A DNA stretch of 64,000 nt, taken from assembly GCA_002946415.1 (NCBI GenBank), contig NJPS01000044.1:744001-808000 (forward strand). Reading direction: 5' to 3'. This DNA comes from Rutstroemia sp. NJR-2017a BVV2. Lineage: Eukaryota; Ascomycota; Leotiomycetes; Helotiales; Rutstroemiaceae. The first letter of the stretch is position 1, and each line of letters starts with the position of its first letter. This document shows positions 57,632 to 64,000 of the stretch, in pieces. Made by a program: the position numbers and the translations under genes. The notes beneath the pieces are model-generated. The model worked only from the letters and a program-made list of their open reading frames with translations, ran no database searches and was not told where the DNA came from.

Positions 57632-58024
57632 GATGAGATGTGGTTGTTGACGGTTTTGAGATGCGAAGCGATGTTCAAAAAGTACAATACACCAAAGCTT
57701 CGTTTGATGTTCACAAATTCGTGATATATATGTAAATCTAGAATTTGAGATATTACTTCAAAACTAAGTTTATAAAATGAACTCGCTTTTTAGTTATCAA
57801 GATCTCAATACTCCAAATTATTTCGGATTTTTCAAGAACTACAAATATTTTATTTCAAATAGAAGTCTTTGCTGTCGCGTGGAGTGTAGCAATCCCACTT
57901 TTCGGTCGTTCAGACCCCTGGTTGACCCCGCCATTTACACTGTCGTTTTCTTGACATCCCACGTTCACGTTCATATCCTCTCTCTATACAACAATCTTCT
58001 ATTCTAGAAGTAATCATAGGCACA
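57632..58024. promoter_or_regulatory. Divergent promoter, TTC1/HAD
   Basis: 393 bp between facing-away starts, A/T-rich around 57670-57860 and CT-rich just before 58025. Confidence 0.55.
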
Positions 58025-58942
58025 ATGGCTCCAAGAACAGAGTACGTATTCTCCTTACACTTCCCTATCATCCAAACAAACCCACAAACTAACCCCACTC
58101 TCCCCAGCTTCCCTCCCATCCGCGCCTGTCTCTTCGACATGGACGGCCTCCTAATAGACAGCGAAGAACTCTATACCCTCGTCACCAACGCCATCCTCAA
58201 AAAGTACTCCCGTCCACCCCTCCCCTGGTCCATCAAAGCCAAAATGCAAGGCCGACCCGGCCCCGTCTCCGCAGAGATCTTCTTCGCCTGGGCGCAACTC
58301 CCCATCACCATCGCGGAATACCAAGCCGAGCAGAAACAACTGCAGCGGGAGTTCTTCCCGCGAACCGCGCCCTTACCCGGGATTGAGAAACTTCTTACCG
58401 ATCTAGGGGATGCGAAAGTAGGCTCGGGAAAGGGGCGGAAGTTACATGTTGCGCTGGCGACGAGCTCGCATGAGGATAATTTTAGGCTGAAGACGAATCA
58501 TTTGGTCGAGTTGATGAGTGTGTTTGTTGAGCATAGGAGGGTTCTAGGCGATGATCCGAGGATTGCGGAGGGGAGGGGGAAGCCGGCACCGGATATTTAT
58601 TTGTTGGCGCTGGAGAGTATTAATAGTAGTTTGGAGGAGGGAGAGGAGAAGATCAAACCGGAAGAGTGTTTGGTCTTTGAAGATAGCGTGCCGGGTGTAG
58701 AGTCTGGTAGGAGAGCTGGGATGAGAGTCGTTTGGTGTCCGCATCCGGAGTTGAAAAATGAGTATAGTGGACGGGAAGAGGAGGTTTTGGCGGGGATGAC
58801 GGGGGAAGGGGAGGGACATGAGGGGGTGGGCGAGATCGGGGATGGGTGGGCGGAGTATTTGCAGAGTTTAGAGAATTTCCCATATGAGAAGTATGGGATA
58901 GTGGTTGGTTATGCTGCTGCAGATTCTGGTGAGGTCGCATAG
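58025..58942 (+). CDS. HAD-family phosphatase (HDHD1/pseudouridine-phosphatase-like)
   Basis: Two exons (58025-58041, 58108-58942) give 283 residues; the 66-nt intron has an ACTAAC branch and keeps frame, so an unspliced reading is also open. The start becomes MAPRTDFPPIRACLFDMDGL. Motif I is DMDG (Asp16 nucleophile, Asp18), motif II the Ser of HVALATSS, motif III the Lys in GKPAPDIY and motif IV CLVFEDSVPG. The helical cap has ILKKYSRPPLPWSIKAKMQG. This is the HDHD1/Gs1-like branch of sugar- or nucleoside-phosphate phosphatases; the substrate is not readable. A charged Gly/Glu insert near residue 225 and a YEKYGIVV tail complete it. The coding strand changes from C-rich to G-rich near 58350. 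Confidence 0.9.
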   Translation: MAPRTEYVFSLHFPIIQTNPQTNPTLPSFPPIRACLFDMDGLLIDSEELYTLVTNAILKKYSRPPLPWSIKAKMQGRPGPVSAEIFFAWAQLPITIAEYQAEQKQLQREFFPRTAPLPGIEKLLTDLGDAKVGSGKGRKLHVALATSSHEDNFRLKTNHLVELMSVFVEHRRVLGDDPRIAEGRGKPAPDIYLLALESINSSLEEGEEKIKPEECLVFEDSVPGVESGRRAGMRVVWCPHPELKNEYSGREEEVLAGMTGEGEGHEGVGEIGDGWAEYLQSLENFPYEKYGIVVGYAAADSGEVA

Positions 58943-59290
58943 GAGAGGTCGCAAATAGCTGACCTGGATCTGGTCAGTCCAGCCGAGGCAGGCCTGTCCC
59001 CAACGGACCGTGAAGAAGATGAACTAGTGGTGGAGAGATCAGAGTTTAGCGGCACTGAACCCAGGAACCCGTCTCCAATCCGACCATATCAAGGATACTA
59101 GACATTCTCCGAAAGGGCTGCTCAGCAAACAAAGACGGTAGGCAAGACCTATGCTAGGCCACGCTTCGTCTCTCGAAAGGGGTGGATGCAATTTCGCCTA
59201 AGAAGCCGGATCATCGGCAGACTAGATGATAGACACTGTCCATTAGATAAAATAATCTCTATAGATACTAGACATAGATAGAGTGTAAGA
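58943..59290 (+). pseudogene. Coding-like remnant downstream of the HAD gene
   Basis: Directly after the HAD stop the same frame stays open for about 50 codons (LVSPAEAGLSPTDREEDELV, then SEFSGTEPRNPSP), meets one TAG at 59099-59101, and continues for about 55 codons (TYARPRFVSRKGWMQFRLRS) to a stop near 59280. The residue mix (charged, no low complexity) looks protein-derived. I do not recognise it; a decayed transposable-element or gag-like fragment is my best guess. The HAD protein itself ends normally at EVA. Confidence 0.4.
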
Positions 59291-59897
59291 TATCAGACCA
59301 AGCTACAAAGCTTTAAGAATGCCACGCCAGTCAAATTAAAAGAGACTAGCCAGGCAACTCAGTACCTCCTAGCTTGTGTCCTCAAAGACGGACTCTAATA
59401 TCGCCAGCTTGACTTACCCGTTGGCGCACCAATCTATCAGCCAACTTCAGGTTTTTAATTCCGGATTTGGTTCATTTCATATTTTACTGATTGTTCAACT
59501 ACAATTTAGGTATTGAGGATTTATATATTTATATTTACCAGAATATAGATCTGAAAAGTATATATCTTGGTTGAATGTCGAAGTTTGGAACTTGGTAGAT
59601 GAATTAGTACACCCACTGGTGACTTCAAGGTAGAGTCTCCGCTATCACCTGTATAATCTGCTTGAGATAGCATGCACATGTACCTATGTGGTAACTGGTA
59701 TGTAGCAGAAGGTGTCTAGATCTTTGTGGGAGAAAACTCGCTCGACTATGTAATCAGTACCCTATGTATGAAATATATTCTCCTAACATGCCGTCAAAGA
59801 TCCTTCTTGAACAGTACCCAACTCCCGCTCCAAAATTGCATCTCCGCCGAATTGAGAAATTTCTACATGCACCTGATTCACATAAACTCATACCACA
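59291..59897. other. A/T-rich spacer
   Basis: No gene seen; A/T-rich stretch at 59450-59580 with TATATATTTATATTTA. It holds the 3' flank of the phospholipase D-like gene. Confidence 0.45.
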
Positions 59898-62642
59898 TTA
59901 AAAGTCACCCGTTCCTCTCACTCTGTTAATCGCCCCCATGAACCCCTTCGCCCAACTGAATCTTCCCGGATCCACACCAATGACGTCCTTTGCCTGCTCA
60001 CCATTCTCATCTCTCCAAATCCCATCCTCCTTTCCCACTTCTCCATACAAGTGTGTATTTTGATTTCTCCTCAGTCCATCGATCCATCCCTTACACACCA
60101 TCGCGCTATCGAACATGACATTGATCTCTTGCGAATGGAACCACGATTGAGTGTCTTGGTTGCCGTTTCCTTGAATTCCGATGTGCTCGTCCACAATCAT
60201 TACTTTGACGTGGCAGTCACGGAGCTTCTTCTTAGCGACGAGCGGCGTGGTTTGGTCTTTGCCGATGTAAAAGAAGTAATGGAGGTGCGATTTACCGGCA
60301 GCGGAGAGGGTTGTGTACATTTTATGAGCGATCATCTCGTTTGTGCCGCCTTGCATAGGGAGAAGCTCGCCCTGAGATTTGGTTAGCGATGTGGTTTCCT
60401 TTTTATATAAGATGTTGAACTTACAGTATCGTTGTATCCAAGAGTGATGTAGCAATATACATCAATGCCTCTTTCACAAGCACTGATAATTTCTGGTACT
60501 AACGGTTCAGCGTTTAGTGTCGGCGACTGGATGAATACATTCTTCTTTGCGTTACGTAGTGCAGAGAGCCATACTTCGTTCTGTGGGTTGTAGACTGAAT
60601 TATGGTTGGGAGCCCCGTGGGGTTCTCGACAGACCATTGCAATTGGGAAGGGCTCGTGAACAGGATGGGGAATGTACGGTGTCATCTCTTCTTCGGGTGC
60701 GCATTCAGGAGCATTGCCCTTGAAACCTTCATTTTTGGTATGATTGAGATGACGGGTCACCGCTTGAATTCGAGACTCCCCTGGTTTGGGTGATACAGCG
60801 GTTTGCACCCGAGCGACTTCTCCAGCGATATCAACATCGTAATGAGGGTCATCGGTCGTGTGCTCGGGAAGGAGATTACCGGAAGGTGACGGGTGCTCAA
60901 TTTGTGATTGAGGTAAAACCTGCGTTCCAGCATTCAAGAATTCTTGTGTCTCTGCATCAGGTCCATTGAGGCCGTGAGAACTAAAGTTGTGCTTCTTTGG
61001 AGAAACTTGTTCGCCCCCATTCGCATCTGAGTCCGTGGTATGCACAATGTGCTCCGTATCCCCGGTGCTTGCGACCGCTCTAGCATTTTCAGAAATGATT
61101 TCGCGAGTGTTTAAATCTTTGTTTTGAAATCCATGTTCTGTTTGCTCCTTGTTATCCAATTGAACCTGATTGAGTCCTTCTCCGATTCCGTTGACACCAT
61201 TCCTCTGCTCAACTGGATGTACGACACTTTCGGTTGTTGATGGACCCGTTCCATTCGTAGTGCTGGAATGATTTTGTGGGACCACTCCAGGTTGATTTGA
61301 TACTCGAGGTTCGTAGGAATACGCTTTTTGCTCCCTCATCTTCTCCGGGTGCACAATAGCGGAGTGTCCTCTGAGCGAGCCATTTTGAGAAAATATATCA
61401 TCATGACTTTTGTTCTTAAATGAGCTCAAGCCGCCTTGAGCTGCTGGAGAATTGTGACTCGGCAATGGAGGTTCGAACTTCTTGTGCCAAGATATCAATG
61501 CCATGTCGTAAAGGGAGTCAACAATGGGTCCTTCCAAATGAGTCATCATCTCCATATTGTCGTTGTCCTGAATATTATTGCTCTGTAAAACAGCGAATTT
61601 CCTATCAACAACCATGTACTTGCAATGAAATGTCCCGAGCATAGGCTTGTGGTAGTTTATTACTTGGAGGTCGATATTGGGAATTTCATGCGCCTGCGGT
61701 AGAGCCACTGCTTTGCCTAGGTATTCCTTTTCCGGTACGATATAGTGGTTGTCGAGTAGTTGTTTTGGACTTCCCCTGTCATATTGAAGCTTGAAAACTA
61801 TCCGTTCTCCGCGCTCTCCCGCTCTTCGAGAAAGCTCTTTCATCGCGTTTGTAATATACTTGGAGGCGACGGAATTCTGCCAATAATTTGTCGCCAGAAT
61901 CACTTCTTTTTCGGCACGAACAATGAGATTTGACATATGGCGCATGATGTCGGGGACTCTGAAGACGTCTTCCTGTTAGCAATTGCAATCATAAAACTTC
62001 GACTTCTTGCTTCGACGTAAGAGATTTCGAGTGGTAAAAGTACATACACAGAAATGACAGTCAATGGAATAACTCCACAGCTTCCCATCAAGGGAGGACT
62101 GACCATGCACCCGCTTACACTGTTGTCGAGAGTGCATAATGCGTCGTGGTACATCTGCCAATTGTCAGCTTTTCGCACATATAGCTAGCTGGCTGGGAGT
62201 GACCACCTACTTTCAAGAATAGTTCACTTGGCTGTGTAGGGCCCCAATTGCCGCATTCCAAGGCTCGTTGCAAATCCTCAGGTGTATGGGTATCTCGATG
62301 TGATCTGGCCGTTGCCTTACTTTCTTTTTCTCCTGCAGCATGCGCTCCATACAACTGCTTCCAAGCATCTCCTGGTGCGATCGTAGGGTCTTTCGCCAGT
62401 ATTGATGATACGGTTTCGTTGCTCGTACAGAGCTTGTACACCTTGTCGGAAATCATGACTCTGGATCTGTTTTTCGACTGCGCATCCGTGGTCTCGTCAA
62501 TTGACTGATTCTTCAAAGCTAATAAGTCTCGTTGTCGTTGAATCGTCAAAGCACTGTAGGGGAATATCACGAAGACCTGTATGAACAACGAGATAATGGC
62601 TTCCAGATTGTGATAGAGAGTCATGATGAGAAGAGAGGACAT
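59898..62642 (-). CDS. Two-HKD phospholipase D-like protein
   Basis: Four exons (62642-62211, 62154-62048, 61958-60425, 60371-59898) give 848 residues. Both catalytic HxKxxxxD motifs are present: HCKYMVVD (His291, Lys293, Asp298) and HVKVMIVD (745-752), each followed by the expected polar stretch (QSNNIQDND and GNGNQDTQSW). This makes it a phosphatidyl-transfer or phospholipase enzyme of the bacterial/cardiolipin-synthase-like branch rather than classical PX/PH phospholipase D. A hydrophobic segment (about residues 12-32) may anchor it. About 240 residues between the halves (about 345-590) are Asn/Gln/Ser/His-rich and disordered. The conserved VEVILATNYWQNS-like strand (EVILATNYWQ) and NVFIQSPTLNAEPLV mark the two PLD folds. 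The introns are 56, 89 and 53 nt. Start 62624 is an alternative. Confidence 0.9.
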
Positions 62643-63518
62643 GCGGATGCGCGAATTAAGTAGATTGGATCATAGTAGTAATGGTAGTCGCAATTGGCAA
62701 GCTTGAGCCGGGCACGCCTCAGAGGAAAATGCGTGTGAATTCGTACGTACCGCGCACTGCATTGGTAAGTACTTCGTAAGTCTTTTGGGTCTTTTGGAGG
62801 GGTCACTGGTGGGTTCTTTATTGCAATGACGCTTTTACAAGGATTGCAATCAAGCTTTTGCCAAGCTATGGAGAATTGTGGAGAAGGCACCAAAAGTTGG
62901 ATCTTGCAGCCCTATGATAATTGGTGGAAAGTCAAAATCTGTCTAATCTTGTCAACGGCTGCAGCTCTCAGGGTGGTAGCAAGTAGGCTCTATGCGACGA
63001 TTCTTGGTTTTGCAGTTGCAGAAGAACCAGCCCTACCCAATACGAACTTCCAAGTTCTTGTCGCTATCACGTTGCATACACAGCTTCTCGAAAGAGAAAT
63101 GGCTCAACCCAACATACGAGCGAGAACGGCAAACAAGGCAGGACTCTGACCAGGAATTGGTCTGCTTTAGTCCATAATATTCGAGCCCTGCAGCATTATA
63201 CCAAGGAGATGTCCTCGCACGAGGTATAACCTTTTGAAGATACTGCGGACTGTGGCCGTCGGCCCGGTACATACTATGGTAGTAAGTGCTCGGATCACCG
63301 GCACGGTCGACTACAGTAATGATTATGTAATAGGCATGGTGTAGCGGACTGAATATTCACTTAGATCGACTCATCGAACGAGGCAGTTATAGAACACCAA
63401 AGGGCCGCCTGAATATTAACTGTCGCCACAGCTGTATTTGGCTTGAACATTACCAAATGTCCGGACTCTTCGGTTGTGCGAGTAGATTGAAATACTGAGT
63501 CTGAAAAGGTCTGCTCAT
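62643..63518. other. Spacer between PLD-like and HET genes
   Basis: 876 bp with the PLD-like promoter (minus strand) and the HET-gene 3' flank. Short frames at 62826-63149 (+) and 63033-63272 (-) lack family resemblance. Confidence 0.45.
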
Positions 63519-64000
63519 CTACTTGATCACTACAATATGTGGGTCCGGTGCCACAAAGCCTGGACGCACTACCCTGGCACGAAAGAGGCCAATCCTAGTG
63601 AACTCTTGATTCTGAATCTCCGTAAGAATTAGTCCGTGGTAGACGCCCGGTGTTTCCCCAACCACTGCAAGCGTTATATCAATCGACTCTCCCGGCTCTT
63701 TACCACTGTCCCAAATGCATGTGACATCCATGTCATTCTTATCGAGAATGCTCATCCTGTCTGAAGGTGTCAGATCTATGGAAGCAGTAGAGGCGTATAT
63801 CAAGGGCGCTTTGATGGTCAGAACGGCATGCAACACTCCGCCGTATGGATTAAGAGGATCTTTGAGCTTTATGGAGCAGCCAACGAGTTCCATGATCGCC
63901 GTAGGCAGAACTTGTGGTGGGCGGGCGAATTCCACGGGTAGCCTACAAGATATCCAGGACCATGAAGGCAGCTGACCTTGTGCATTGGTTGTCATTTTTG
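63519..64000 (-). CDS. HET-type (heterokaryon incompatibility) protein, C-terminal part
   Basis: The open frame runs from 63995 to the stop at 63519, but the gene continues beyond the window edge. LPSWSWISC is the typical WSWxS element that follows the HET domain. The remaining 150 residues form the beta-rich C-terminal region common in such proteins, including CIWDSGKEP, ITLAVVGETPGVYHGLILTE and EFTRIGLFRARVV. The HET domain itself would be encoded to the right. The MTTNAQG start is probably not the true start; an intron boundary may lie near 63978. Such proteins control non-self recognition and cell death in fungi, but most family members are untested. Confidence 0.75.
   Translation of the reverse strand, partial: KMTTNAQGQLPSWSWISCRLPVEFARPPQVLPTAIMELVGCSIKLKDPLNPYGGVLHAVLTIKAPLIYASTASIDLTPSDRMSILDKNDMDVTCIWDSGKEPGESIDITLAVVGETPGVYHGLILTEIQNQEFTRIGLFRARVVRPGFVAPDPHIVVIK

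Noticed and set aside
58025..58107. Unspliced N-terminus of the HAD protein
   Set aside because: Open by chance, since the intron length is a multiple of three; the spliced form places DMDG at the normal distance and has an ACTAAC branch point.

Overview
The window is nuclear DNA of a filamentous ascomycete (Pezizomycotina). Most introns are 49-130 nt with GTRNGN donors, CTRAC branch points and NAG acceptors. Genes are packed on both strands, and both a HET-type gene and a Zn2Cys6 regulator are present. The gene set and style suggest Leotiomycetes (Botrytis/Sclerotinia-like), but that is inference. I found no virus, CRISPR array, rRNA or convincing tRNA. Gene models below were spliced by eye so that each family's conserved protein reads through.

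Left part (1-13 kb): the 3' end of a polynucleotide kinase/phosphatase gene, about 3.8 kb without a credible gene, a fungal serine/proline-rich protein, a 4.9 kb gene-empty gap between two convergent genes, then the histone chaperone RTT106. Centre-left (13-31 kb) is a dense housekeeping block: PEP12-type syntaxin, nucleoporin NDC1, acetyl-CoA hydrolase ACH1, ornithine carbamoyltransferase, a decayed RING-finger pseudogene, a YCII-domain protein, ribosomal stalk protein P1, a DUF2408 protein, LTO1 and methionyl-tRNA synthetase. Centre-right (31-45 kb): a small membrane protein, a DysF-domain (Mug65/Spo73-like) protein, the spindle checkpoint gene MAD2 divergent from the mitochondrial translation GTPase GUF1, a signal-anchored histidine phosphatase, a DUF1761 membrane protein and an M20 amidohydrolase. 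Right part (45-64 kb): a Zn2Cys6 regulator divergent from the M20 gene, an unrecognised 689-residue protein, XAP5/FAM50, a small membrane protein, a TTC1-type TPR protein, a HAD phosphatase followed by a coding-like remnant, a two-HKD phospholipase D-like protein, and the C-terminal part of a HET-type protein at the edge.

Functional themes: cytosolic and mitochondrial translation (P1, MetRS, GUF1, LTO1), mitochondrial metabolism (ACH1, OTC, perhaps YCII), nuclear and chromosome functions (PNK, RTT106, NDC1, MAD2, XAP5) and membrane traffic (PEP12). Many genes sit in divergent pairs with 260-600 bp between start codons. No biosynthetic cluster or defence island is evident; the M20/Zn2Cys6 pair is the only plausible regulator-target pair.

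The most unusual signal is compositional. In at least seven genes at 35.5-45.2 kb and 53-59 kb the + strand flips abruptly from strongly C-rich to strongly G-rich inside the coding sequence, mainly through synonymous positions. Neighbouring genes such as NDC1, ACH1 and the 49.5 kb gene do not show it.
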